Below, piece by piece: positions 1 through 10,427 of a stretch of DNA of 64,000 bases (within the stretch, counting starts at the first letter, position 1; each line of letters starts with the position of its first letter). The position numbers were made by a program, and so were the translations under genes. The notes below the pieces were generated by a model, which ran no database searches, had not been told where the DNA came from, and saw nothing but the letters and a program-made list of their open reading frames with translations. The stretch is from Malus domestica. Its lineage: Eukaryota; Streptophyta; Magnoliopsida; Rosales; Rosaceae. The stretch is taken from assembly GCF_042453785.1 (NCBI RefSeq), contig NC_091668.1:627501-691500 (forward strand), in the 5' to 3' direction.

Positions 1-149
1 TAGTCACGATCTTTGGAGGCCAGGAGAGATGAGACTCTTGAGCTCGAGACGGGGTCGGAGGCAGCAGCGCCACCACACCCACCACCACCACCACCGTTGC
101 TTACTGCAGCTTCAGAACCATGACTGATCTTCACGTTCATCTCCCTCAT
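1..149 (-). CDS. Probable nucleoredoxin, N-terminus only (runs off left edge)
   Basis: Minus-strand frame opening at 149 (a second in-frame ATG at 140) reads MREMNVKISHGSEAAVSNGG, then a glycine run, then SSSRVSSLLASKDRDY up to the window edge. The SLLASKDRDY string resembles, from memory, the start of the first thioredoxin-like domain in plant nucleoredoxins, cytosolic/nuclear thiol oxidoreductases with two or three such domains. The catalytic WCxxC motif would lie beyond the edge and cannot be seen. The poly-glycine linker is encoded by a CCA/CCAC-rich stretch on the plus strand. Upstream is A/C-rich leader-like sequence. The start codon is a choice between two nearby ATGs. The identification rests on a short string, so it is tentative. 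Confidence 0.5.
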   Translation of the reverse strand, partial: MREMNVKISHGSEAAVSNGGGGGGCGGAAASDPVSSSRVSSLLASKDRD

Positions 150-1136
150 ATCGATCTCTTTCTCTGCCACTGGCACAATATGGATTGAAGACAGAAGAGA
201 GAGAGAGCGCTGTAGGAGCTCAAGAAAAATCAATCAAAAATAGTAGAGCCTCCACTACTATCCTTCCAACTCCTTATATTCCATTCCAAAGAACCTTATT
301 CCAACACGTCATTACATCCAATACTAATTAAGCCCCCCTCCCCATCATACATACATCCGAAAATCTGCCCCCAACCCAACCCTAGAGACTCTGATTTCCT
401 ACTTCTCAATTGCTTTTTGCAAAACTGCTACTTCTCCAATCACTACCTCGTTTTGTACCCAAAAAAAACCAACTTTTAGTCTGTCCTTAGTGTGAAAGGT
501 CAACCATAACCAACCAGAAGGTGACACACGTCTAGGTCTTTGAATGGTGGATAGCTATGAATTCTAATTATCAAGGCAAAGGAGGCTAGGTCCGTGTAGT
601 CATAAAAGGACTTTTGAGTAGATGGTTTTTGATTTATAAAAGCCAAAACCAACAGAGGGACACATGTCCGTCGCTACTTATTTCCATTCTCTTTAATAAA
701 CTTTTATATTCATGCTTTTTCCAGGAAAATGTGAGCCCCTTCACGCACCAGCTGCATTATTTTTTTTAGAATAATCTTTGCAAATCTCTTGGGACTGACG
801 TATTTTTATTTTGCAAATTTTAAAAGGAGTTCCTAGTTTTATGGTAAAATATTTCAAACAGAGACTGTTTAGCAATATGAACAGGTCAAATAATTGAACC
901 GTTCATCGTTTATACATTTTGTTGGTTTATTGATATTCATTTCGAATAAAATTTTTATTACTTATTTTGTCAACTAATTTTTGGTTAAATTTCAATTTTC
1001 TTTAACCATAAATCAAGGTCACGTAAGCAAATTTAAAAAAAATAAAATAAAAATTATATCCTCGTTGCAATCAAATTCTTACTTTGCAACTGAGTACATT
1101 CGGATTATTGTCTTCTCGTGATTTGCCCTCTTTATT
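150..1136. other. Upstream flank of the nucleoredoxin-like gene
   Basis: A (GA)-rich piece at 190-215 and a C-rich piece near 340-390 could be leader or core promoter on the minus strand. The rest is AT-rich and I see no gene in it. Confidence 0.4.
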
Positions 1137-2656
1137 TGTGGAATTTTTCAGGTCGACGGGCCGAGGGCCCACTCTAACAACACCGATACTGTCCTCACTT
1201 AACCACCTGCACAATCCTCAGGTGTGGGGTTTTATCACAAAAGGCCTCGATATTAGTTAGAGAGGGGTATTTCTATTTAAAGCACTCTTTTCTTCTCCCT
1301 CTGTCCGATGTGGGACTGGGGTTCCAACACTCCCCCGCACGTGAGACCCCACTTATGGGTCACACGTGAATTTCCACACATCGGCAACCACGTGGAGCCA
1401 TGTCGGGACTCACCCAATCACGCGGGGCCAATGGGGACCCACCCAAACACGTGGCATCTTTGGCCTACGTGGACAATCACGCGGGGCCAACGGGGACCCA
1501 CCCAATCACGTGGCAGTACGGGCCCGCCTCCTGGCTCTGATACCATGTGGAATTTTTGATGTGTATTTCATATCAAAACAATTACAAGATGAAACATTAT
1601 ATAGGAAAAGAAAGAGAACATAAGCCTAACTTGCCTAACTTGCCTAATTTCCTAACTTGCTATTTCATATCAAAACAATTACAAAATGAAACATATATAT
1701 AGGAAAAGAAAGTAGACATAAGCCTAACTTGCCTAACTTGCCTAACTTGCCTAATTTACACAAGGAAGGTTGACTAGCCTAACTTCACTAGTCATCCAAC
1801 ATGTTTATTTCATGCATGCATTTTAACAAAAGATATGACTTGCATGCATTCCAACACTCCCCCTCAAGCTGGATCGAGGGGATTCCTTGAGCCAAGCTTG
1901 GACAGAATGCGCATGAACTGAATCGTAGGAAGAGGTTTAGTAAAAATAACGCTTTGCTTCTTGCTGCGCCATGTTACCAAATTCCCACTTGAAATGGCTT
2001 CGTGCCGCAAACAAACAGTAATAGCTTCGTGCCGCAAACAAACAAACTTGAAATGGCTTCGTGCCGCAAACAAAGAATAATGGCTTCGTGCCACAAACTT
2101 GAACAACGTTAGGTAGAGCTAAAGCATCCATCGAGCTCTCAGCTTCATAATGTTCTCCAGCCATCTTGGCTTAGAGTAAAAGTTCTCCAGCCATCTTGGC
2201 TTAGAGTAAATGTTCTCCAGCCATCTTGGCTTAGAGTAAAAGAAACTTAGCGGAAACGATCAACAGAGCATCCATCGAGCACTCAGCTTCATAATGTTCT
2301 CCAGCCATCTTGGCTTAGAGTAAAAGTTCTCCAGCCATCTTGGCTTAGAGTAAATGTTCTCCAGCCATCTTGGCTTAGAGTAAAAGAAACTTAGCGGAAA
2401 CGATCAATAGAGCCAGGAATTTAGAGTTCCTGCTCTGATACCATGTAGAATTTTGGATGTGTATTTCATGAAGAAACAATTACAAATGAAACATATATAT
2501 AGGAAAAGAAAGTAGACATAAGCTTAACTTGCCTAACTTGCCTAACTTGCCTAATTTACACAAGGAAGGTTGACTAGCCTAACTTCACTAGTCATCCAAC
2601 ATGTTTATTTCATGCATGCATTTTAACAAAAGATATTACTTGCATGCATTCCAACA
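1137..2656 (-). mobile_element. Compound non-autonomous LTR element (TRIM-like unit joined to a deleted Copia)
   Basis: Read on the minus strand, an LTR lies at 2444-2656, then a primer-binding site for initiator Met tRNA (TGGTATCAGAGC) at 2432-2443, a short internal part, a polypurine tract (GGGGGAG) at about 1857-1863, and a second LTR of the same family at 1546-1856. Directly after it comes another primer-binding site (1534-1545), an internal part with a polypurine tract near 1330-1336, and an LTR of a different family at 1137-1329. Both LTR families share their ends (TGTRGAATTTT and TTCCAACA). The whole block is bounded by TTATT at 1132-1136 and 2657-2661, a 5 bp target-site duplication. 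Traces of Copia RNase H survive (near 1870-1990). It is a broken relic without capsid or full polymerase; the LTR copies differ at several sites, so it is not very recent. Confidence 0.75.
1995..2411. repeat. Tandem repeats inside the compound LTR element
   Basis: Three nested levels are visible. A unit of about 19-25 bp containing GGCTTCGTGCCGCAAAC recurs about four times at 1995-2100. A 29-30 bp unit, GTTCTCCAGCCATCTTGG plus a short tail, occurs three times from 2152 and three times from 2297. Those triplets are part of a larger unit of about 145 bp repeated at 2122-2266 and 2267-2411. Confidence 0.8.
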
Positions 2657-5588
2657 TTATTCAAATCTATTTCTCTTTTTAACATAACACATCTCGTGGT
2701 CAAATAAATAACCACGAAAAATTTTGCCGTTTTATATAAGTTATTCTTGAAAAATGGTTCTTTTCAGATTCATTCCTCCTAATTTATCAAATTAGAGAAT
2801 TTGTGCTCTTGAAATTTGATATAACGATTACAAACAAAAACTCACTTTAAAAGTTATAATAATTATAATCGTTGGATTAAATTTTAATGATATAGATTCC
2901 TTAATTAGTAGATTAGAAGGAAATAATTCGAAGATGATGCCTTTCCGTCATTCTCCTTCTCCACCCGCCAAACTAGAGTGACCAGTTAGGTTTTTAGAAA
3001 CCATCAAAACGCAACAACTTAGGGTAACGTGGAGCTCTACATAATCAAGTTGCAGGGTTTTGCCCCAGTAACCCTAATCCAAAACGATTTAGAATCTAAC
3101 GTGGTCCCACCGGAAGCTATCGGCCGAACATCGAGGCCACCTGTCTTTCCTGGCTGCATCGTCCAAGCAAGAAAAAGCCAAAAGTGATCGTCGTCCAAGC
3201 AGAGATCGTGAACTGCAAGACAGCCAGCGTTGGGTCGTGGCCGATTGAGGAAGACACACGTGGAATGTTTTGTCTACACGCCTGATTTAGAGTCTTTGGG
3301 AAAGTAGTTCGGGCGGGGGCCCACCACCCAAGGTTGACTCACGTGGGTCGTCGTTAGCTGATGACAAGTGCCTAAGTTTGGTTATCTTCTTAATCTTTGT
3401 TTAAACAACATGGTAGGTTTTCGATTGGGATCATTTTTTTGTATTTTTAATAATAAAACTGATATCTAACACATTAGTATAAATATATTCCCATACAGAC
3501 TTTGTGAAGAGGCTAGTAGCATTATGGAAATGAAATACCCTTCTGAACTTCTTCCCTCGGATTCGAAGCTCTCAACTCCTTTTGTTCCCTTCTCTCTAAA
3601 AAAAAAACAAACTTATTGAAAAAAAAGAAGGAAAAAACAAAACCAGAGTTATTAGGCCCAACGACGAATCGGCAAGGCACTGTGTGCAATCGTTAGTTGG
3701 AATTTAAGTACGAATCTCTCTTTTCATATTATCATCTCCTTTCTTCTCATTCTCTCACACTTTTCTCTTTGTTTTTTTCTCTATACAAAAAGTTCAAAAC
3801 AAAATGTTAACGTGACTTAATAGTAACCGTTTAAAATTTCTCTTGACCACCATTTTAGGCGCCGATTCTAGCTTCGGTTAGAGTCGGTTGCCACTTTTTC
3901 TTTTCCTTTGTTTTCTCCTTTTTTTCCCTTCTTTGCTGCTTTTTCCCCCTCATCCTCATCTTGATTTGCCCTCTTCTTCTTCCCTTGTTGTCATCCCTCT
4001 TCCTCCTTCATCTGCGTTTCGATCTTTAGCCACACTTGCGTTCGAGTTGGTGCTATGAGTTTCGGTGTTTCGATCGACTCAGGTGTTCCCAACACCACCA
4101 CCTTATCTTTGTTGTTTGCCAGATTGACAGTGTTGCTCATGGTGTTCCATGGGCTTCCTTTGATTGATAACCAACTGATTTCCTTCTGTTTTTTGTTATC
4201 CTTACTTTATGGTTGTGCTCAGGGAGCAGATCAGTGCTGGATGATACGATCAAAGAGGTGATGTTTAGCGGTGGGCATGGATTTCTGCAGGTTGAGATGC
4301 ACTGTCTTGGAGGAGGCGGTAGTAGCGGACTTCTTGACTTTTGTTTGTTTTTTCTGTTTTTGGGTCTTAGCTGTTTGGTTGGGCTTTTTGTTAGTTTAGG
4401 GTTTGGCCCGTGTTTTTCTATTTTCCAGTTATAGTCCTTTTTGGGTAGTAGCGGACTTCTCGGCTTTTGTTTGTTTTTTCTGTTTTTGGGTCTTAGCTGT
4501 TTGGTTGGACTTCTCGGCTTGTGTTGTGTGTTTAATAAAATTTCCTGGTGATCTTTTTGGATCCCACTTGACCAAAAAAAATATATATATATATATAGTT
4601 GTGTTTCACGTGCGGACTAGGTTCATGTGTATCTACCTTTCATGTTACATTGGGCTTTAGGTTGTACAGTTCAAAATTAATGTTTTGGGCTAAACTGGAT
4701 TTTTGTTGAATTACCCTCGACATTTACATATGCCCATGTTAATTTTTCGGATTGGATCAATTTTTTCAAATCTTGAGCCCAATTGAAAATGAAATTTCTT
4801 TCGTTTATACAAAAAGATATTTTACTTTAAATTAATCTAAGTAATAGGAAGGTGACGTAGTTTGAAGTTATAACACCAATTTGTATTATAAGTAGTATCT
4901 TATTTTTATGATCAAATGAAATGTCCCTTAATTTCCTGAGAGGGATTGTTGCTCTTAGTAGCCGCCTTCATGTCTGCAATTTTTTTTTTTTTGGTAAGGA
5001 AGCGGGGAATACAACTCTAAGCTAACTTAAAACGTGAGAGGAAACAAAGGGATTTCGAAATACCCCAGAAGTATCATCCATGAACGCTGATCCAGTCCAA
5101 GCAAGAGGCTGATTGGTCATCATGTGTTTTGCTTGGGTTTGTTTGCCTTTCGGCCTAGTTGCAGCTTATTTTTATGTTTATCTCCTGTAACATCTTACAT
5201 AAACGCTAAAATTCATATTAAAACTCCAGTTTGTCAACTGATCCACTGCATAATTCTTCTCCCTATAAATGTGTTTCAACTCATATATTCTCAATTGTCT
5301 TATCATTAGTCTAAAGCTTTGTATAATTGCGTCTAGAAGATTAAGGTTATCGATAGGACTTTACCAACATAATAACATCCCTGCCCTTGCCCTAAATTGA
5401 CAGCAAAGCCTCCCAACTAATCTCCATGATGATCCCTTAATACACCACCAACCGCAAATTCGTCTATAATTTATCATTCTAGAGCCATCAACATTTAGTT
5501 TCCACCAACTTATGTCTGGGGGATTCCAAGCAAATCAAATTTCTCTCTTATCAGGATTAATAGAAGTGTGTGGAGTTATTTAAATTTA
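2657..5588. other. Intergenic; possible LINE-like 3' end near 4000-4600
   Basis: No gene recognised. T-rich and CT-rich stretches lie at 3720-3990. At 4318-4400 and 4446-4520 a segment starting TAGTAGCGGACTTCT is repeated with a period of about 127 bp. It ends in TTTAATAAAATTTCC, a poly(A) run and (TA)n at 4568-4597, which resembles the 3' end of a plant LINE or another retroposed sequence. No reverse transcriptase reading frame is present. Small open frames here are low-complexity. Confidence 0.3.
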
Positions 5589-6579
5589 GGGTAAATTACA
5601 TAGTAGCCCCTCAGGTTTGAGGTCTATCACAATCTCATACAACATCTTTAAAACATTTCACTTTCATACCTCACGTACTATTTTATTTCAAAATAATACA
5701 TCTGTTATATTTTTCATCCATTTATCCGTTAAGTGTTGATGTGGCTACCAAATGTGTGACACGTGGCAAAACAAAGATTTTTTCAAATAAAAAAAAAATC
5801 TGAATCTTCTAAATTTAAAAAATAAAAATAAAAAAAAAGAAGAGAAATCCAAATCCCATCACCCCACCCCCTCCCCCATACCTGAACCTTGAACAAAAAA
5901 AACAAAAACCAGAAAACCCAGATCCCACCCCCCTCCCCACGCCGCTAAAGTCCAGATCTCACCAACCCCTCCTCCTCTGCACCCATCTCCACCTCCTCCG
6001 CGCACCCATCTTCCCATCTTCCCCCTCCCTCAACCCGAGCCTAACCTGCAACCCAAAAAGAAAAGAAAAAAAAAACCAGTGCATCCACCATCGCACACAT
6101 CCTTTTCCATCCTCTACACACCCCACTCCATAAATCCACACTCATTGGGGAAGACGGGATCTGGGTTGCAGGGAAAGGGAGATGGGTTTTTTTTTTTCTT
6201 TCTTTTCTTTTATGGGTTGCAGGTAGTGGTGCGGAGGAGGAGGAGGTGGAGGATGGGTGCACGGTGAGTTTGGGGAAGAAAGGGGTGGGTTGCAAGGAAG
6301 GAGGGGTCGGGGAAGATGAAGATGGGTTTTTTTTGTTTTTTGTTTTTAATTTAGAAGATTCAGGTTTAAAAAAAAAAAAATTGCCACGTGGCACACATTT
6401 GGCAGCCACGTGGCATAAATGTGGTAGACACGTCAGCACTTAATGGATCAATGGATGGAAAATGTAACGGATGTATTATTTTGAAATAAAATAATACGTG
6501 AGGTATGAAAGTGAAATATTTTAAAGATGTTGTATGAGGTTGTAATCTCAAATCTAATGAGCTACTATGTAATTTACCC
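5589..6579. mobile_element. Mutator-like foldback element with long terminal inverted repeats
   Basis: The left end starts GGGTAAATTACATAGTAGCC and the right end is its near-perfect inverse. Pairing continues for about 240 bp, through GACACGTGGCA on the left against GCCACGTGGCA on the right and GAATCTTCTAAATTTAAA against its inverse near 6350. Weaker inverted similarity goes on toward the centre (5985-6065 against 6150-6290). Flanks are TTAAATTTA (5580-5588) and TTAAACTTA (6580-6588), a 9 bp target-site duplication with one mismatch, the Mutator superfamily size. No transposase is encoded, so it is non-autonomous. The transcript could form a long hairpin. Confidence 0.8.
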
Positions 6580-8020
6580 TTAAACTTAACTAGTAGACAA
6601 AAAGTATTAGTGATGGGAAAGGACGTCTCTTAAGTTGAGGTTAAAAAAAAAACACACCAAAAGATAGTGGCTCAACTCCACGTCCGTTAACATCCATTTT
6701 TTATGATGAATTTGCGTTGTAGTGCGTATAGACTTATCTACTCCACATTTGTACGCTTGTGACACGATATTTTAACATTAGACAAACAAAATACATCATT
6801 GCAACACTCATTGAATATCCAATGACTGATAATTGATACAAAAGTTTGGAGATTTGTTTTTGGTAAAACATTTGAGACTTTGTTTACAACTAATGCTAGC
6901 CAGACTACATTTTTTGACTAAATTTTCAAATCATGTGATGTATAACCAATAAGAAATAAGTAAGTTAATCGGCACTTAAGTAACAATTCAATCATTAACA
7001 ATCACGTCATATGGTTTATTAAATTTTAGTCCAAAATAGTTGGTCTTCCTAGCATTATCATTTACTTTCTTAATGCATAAATCCAATGATTGCGGAGGAA
7101 TTATGTCTTTGAAATTCCTTTTTTACTTCTCACCCTTTGGTTGGCAACACAAAGCACGCGACGTGGCAGGATTTATGGTTCCAGCTGCCCAATTCTGTGG
7201 ACACACTGATCACGGACTGGATTCATTGCTCGCAATCAACGGAAATGAATGAAAAAATCATTTGTGGAAGGAATTTCAATTTTCAGGTGGGAACTCATGA
7301 ATCAAAGTTTGTTCGGCTTCCAATATATACATATAATATTAGTAGGAAAATTTACGTTAAAATATGAGGTGACAGATAATCTATAGAGAAGTTACATGAG
7401 AGAATTCATGGAGAGTCACAATTTTGAAAATAAAGTTTTTTCAACATTACCTCTGAATTTTGAGCATGTTCACTTAACAAAAGTTGGAAAAATGAAGGAA
7501 TCAGAGAATGTAGAAAGAAAGTAAGAATAAACAATCAGATCAACACGTAAGGGAAAGTTCCTCGTGTTTATTAATTCCAATTTCAATTTTTATTCCTTGT
7601 AGTAAACATTCTTTTATTATGAAAGCGATAGTGAAATTGGTTCCTGAGAAGGCATCTATTGTTTACAGTTGCAAGAGATGCCGATATTAAATGCCACATT
7701 CAGGAACAAATTTCACTATTTAGCATATTCCATCATATTTAGCATCTAATGTCGACATCACTTACAACTGTACCACTATTTCTTATGTCATTGTTATAGT
7801 ATTGTAATTTTGTTGAATCGCTTTGTTTGAAGAAAAAAAAGAGAAGAAAAAGTCCGTAAAAATGGAAATTATATATATGTAGGTTGATACAACTCGGAAA
7901 ATAATTAATTTGACAATAAACAATAACAATCTAGTGGCTAATTAATTACAATAGTTCTGTCAATAGAGTAGCAAAATGAAACCACATGCAGCTAGCTTTT
8001 GCTTTTCTTTAGTTTCGTAA
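6580..8020. other. Intergenic with a small foldback element at 6891-7057
   Basis: TAATGCTAGCCAGACTACAT at 6891 and its inverse ending CTTCCTAGCATTA at 7057 form an imperfect inverted repeat of about 35 bp bounding a 167 bp MITE-like element; I could not find a clear longer target-site duplication. The remainder is AT-rich with no supportable gene. Confidence 0.5.
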
Positions 8021-8054
8021 TCAGCACGGATTTTCAGAAACATCGAGAGACTGA

Positions 8055-8420
8055 TCAAACCGGGTGAAGTTTTGCTCGACAAACGGGGCAAAACGAGTGC
8101 TTCGAAAGCCAGGTATCGGCGCACAGCAGATGGAAGGCGTGGTTACAGCCGGGAACCACCCGCGCCGGTTGCTCTCCCTCGATATCGTCCAAACACACCG
8201 CACATTCCCTCCTCTCCGCCATCACCTCTTTCCCCGTTATTTTAGGCAAATTGTCGAGTTCTGACGCCGACAACCCATTCTCGGAAACCTGCCTGACAGG
8301 CAGGCCAATGTTGACGGCCTGGTCGTTCGTAGCGTACCATAACAAACATACGTACACTACGAACACCGCGCTTATCGCCACGCACGGCAGAAACATCGTC
8401 AAAAACACCGAAAGCAGCAT
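8055..8420 (-). CDS. ATL23: ATL-family RING-H2 E3 ubiquitin ligase, ATL23-like
   Basis: Single-exon frame of 121 residues, as is usual for ATL genes. A hydrophobic membrane segment spans residues 3-30, followed by a short linker with the GLSASELDNLPKITGKE block (a GLD-like region) and then a RING-H2 finger. Zinc ligands are C73, C76, C92, H94, H97, C100, C111 and C114, with the ATL spacing C-x2-C-x15-C-x-H-x2-H-x2-C-x10-C-x2-C. ATLs sit in endomembranes and recruit E2 enzymes to ubiquitinate client proteins. The start is the first Met before the membrane segment. The frame stops at 8055, just after CRAKLHPV. The family's usual C-terminal tail ending in ENxxPC/ENPC is found in the +1 frame, running on to about 8021. 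That suggests a one-base change near the end, or a sequence error. The RING itself is complete, so function is probably kept. Confidence 0.88.
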   Translation of the reverse strand: MLLSVFLTMFLPCVAISAVFVVYVCLLWYATNDQAVNIGLPVRQVSENGLSASELDNLPKITGKEVMAERRECAVCLDDIEGEQPARVVPGCNHAFHLLCADTWLSKHSFCPVCRAKLHPV

Positions 8421-9854
8421 TTCGATGTTCTCTTTACGGGAATCAAACTCCTACAGTGAACCGGAAAATTCAAGTTCTATGGTAGAACTAAGGTTTTTTA
8501 GGGTGGCCGGTGAAGAAGTTGATTAGGTGAGGAGTGATGTTGTTGTGCACAACAAAACATAGCGGAAATTAGGGTTTTTCTAGAAAGACAAAACGAAAAG
8601 TTATGGGAAAATGAGAAATAATCATGGCTTGGGGAGATGGAATTCTGAGGTGGGAAAGTGAGGTGGTGACTGGCTGGGTGGTTTTACACTGTGAGTAGGC
8701 AATGGTGACGAGGATCTGTTATTTCCCCTCCGTTCACGCGTTTCGTGTTCCGCAAGTTTCTTAAAGGTGAAATATCTTGGTAGAACTATTTTCCCTCTTG
8801 GCAGTATGTTTTAAGTAAAAAATAAATTACTTAAAAACTGTTTACGATAGATATTTTCATCGATTCTCATAAAATCGACAATTTTTTAAGTTGTTTAAGA
8901 TAGATATTTTCATCGACTCTCGTAAAATCGACAACTTTATTTGCTTGGAATTGCCCTTAACACTATCAATTGTATATAAATGAAATTCTTGCGTGTAACA
9001 TATTGAACGCAAAAATCGAAAAACTTTTTCAAACTTCAAAATTTTTATCTAAAGGAGATTGATTATTATAAAATTAAATCAAACTCAAAATTTTGGTCTG
9101 GACTAACAAAATTATGCGTATCTCTTTGTAAACTCCTTGGGCCATTTTGGTAGATCGGATAAGGTTGGACTTTAGGTAGGGATGAGTTGCATAATCCATG
9201 TGTGTGGTTGGGTAACATAACGCATTATCTTTTCCTATTTTGAATTTGTAGCCAATCCAGTCCATATTTTAACTTTTCTTACCAAAACATTGGTTGGGGG
9301 CACAAGTACAATTTAATTGAAAATAGCTCATCTCACTCTGCATACCAAACGAGATCTTTAAGTTAGCGTGTCCCCTTATGGGCCTTTGGGCACTCAACAC
9401 TCTACTAAAAAGGCCCACAAGGAACTAGGAACGTTTATTCTGTTGTTTGCCTATTGGGATTAAGGAGAGAATAGGCCCATGAAATGTGGACTAGATTCTT
9501 TGACACAAATCATAAATACTAGGTGAACTCGATTCAAACTTCCTAATTTGATGCCTTGCAAGTTACCCTACTTGTCCACGATGTCGCAGAACTCCTCACA
9601 ATAATTAATACTATATTGCAAAGTGTTACAGTTTTTTTTTTTTTCTTGACAATTCTTATATGATCGCCTAACCCGAATTTCAGTTCCGTTTGACGAGTAA
9701 AACGATTTGCGCTGATGTATGTTAGGCTAGTTGGCCAAAGAAGCATACCTTTTTTTTTTAATTCGAGTTTGAACTTCTCTGCCTAAAGATTATAGAATAT
9801 CACATTTTCGATATCAAAAACAGAAACATAATGAGTAACAAACAATAACTTGTC
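8421..9854. other. Intergenic between divergent ATL23-like and DsbA-like genes, left part
   Basis: Upstream flank of the ATL23-like gene (8421-8800), which contains short T/C-rich stretches. A direct repeat of about 35 bp (TAGATATTTTCATCGA) occurs at 8849 and 8901. No gene seen. Confidence 0.5.
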
Positions 9855-9967
9855 GCTCAGTATTACGGTCTAGTAGTATTTTTCTTCACTTGTAAGTGAG
9901 AGGTCTTAGGTTCAATTTTGGCTAAATGCAAATTTGAATAAAGATAATATTGTTTGTTTAAAAAAAA
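9855..9967 (+). mobile_element. tRNA-derived SINE with A tail
   Basis: GTCTAGTAGTAT (box A-like) and GGTTCAATTTTG (box B-like) are spaced as in a pol III promoter, and the element ends in GTTTGTTT plus about ten A. It is flanked by AACAATAACTTGTC (9841-9854) and AACAATAACTTCTC (9968-9981), a 14 bp target-site duplication with one mismatch. A second, older copy of the family lies inverted at about 35557-35712. Confidence 0.7.
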
Positions 9968-10140
9968 AACAATAACTTCTCAAAAAAATTGCGTATTTGG
10001 CTGTTTAATACAATTTCCTTCACATTATCCGCAGACACTTGGGCTGCCTGATTCTAGCAGGAGGCCCAAAGTTTAATCAATTATTTACCAACTAATTTAG
10101 CCATAAACCCGGGAAGATACAAAATTAACCATTTAATTTA

Positions 10141-10292
10141 GGAAACTTTAACGAAAAACTCTCAATACTGTTCATTTTAATAAAAAATTACACTTTATAT
10201 TAAAAAGTTAATCATGATACTATTTACTTTACTATTTATTTTATAACTGTAGTTAAAACTTAAATTTTCAAACTCTTTTAATTAGTTTTTTA
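10141..10292 (+). mobile_element. MITE, GGGAACTTTAACG family, copy 1
   Basis: It starts GGAAACTTTAACGAAAAACT and ends AATTAGTTTTTTA. It is flanked by the exact 9 bp direct repeat TTTAATTTA (10132-10140 and 10293-10301), which points to a Mutator-type MITE. It ends about 130 bp upstream of the DsbA-like start codon, so it lies in that gene's proximal promoter. Other copies are at 12445, 13352, 18844 and 30836. Confidence 0.75.
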
Positions 10293-10427
10293 TTTAATTT
10301 AATTTTGTCAAAATCCAGGGAAGATACATTTCCACAGGCGGTTCCATGCGGTCTTGGTGCAGCACAGGTGATTTGCCTTCATACGGTCCACTCGAAGAAA
10401 CAGAGAGACAAAAGCGGAAGAAAAAGA

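Noticed and set aside
1308-1623. Two overlapping plus-strand frames
   Set aside because: They lie within the internal part and LTR of the compound LTR element and are not genes.
4055-4660. Hydrophobic plus-strand frames
   Set aside because: T-rich low-complexity sequence in overlapping frames inside a repeated, probably retroposed segment.
7040-7367. Two plus-strand frames of 70-76 residues
   Set aside because: No motif, no splice support, AT-rich intergenic context.
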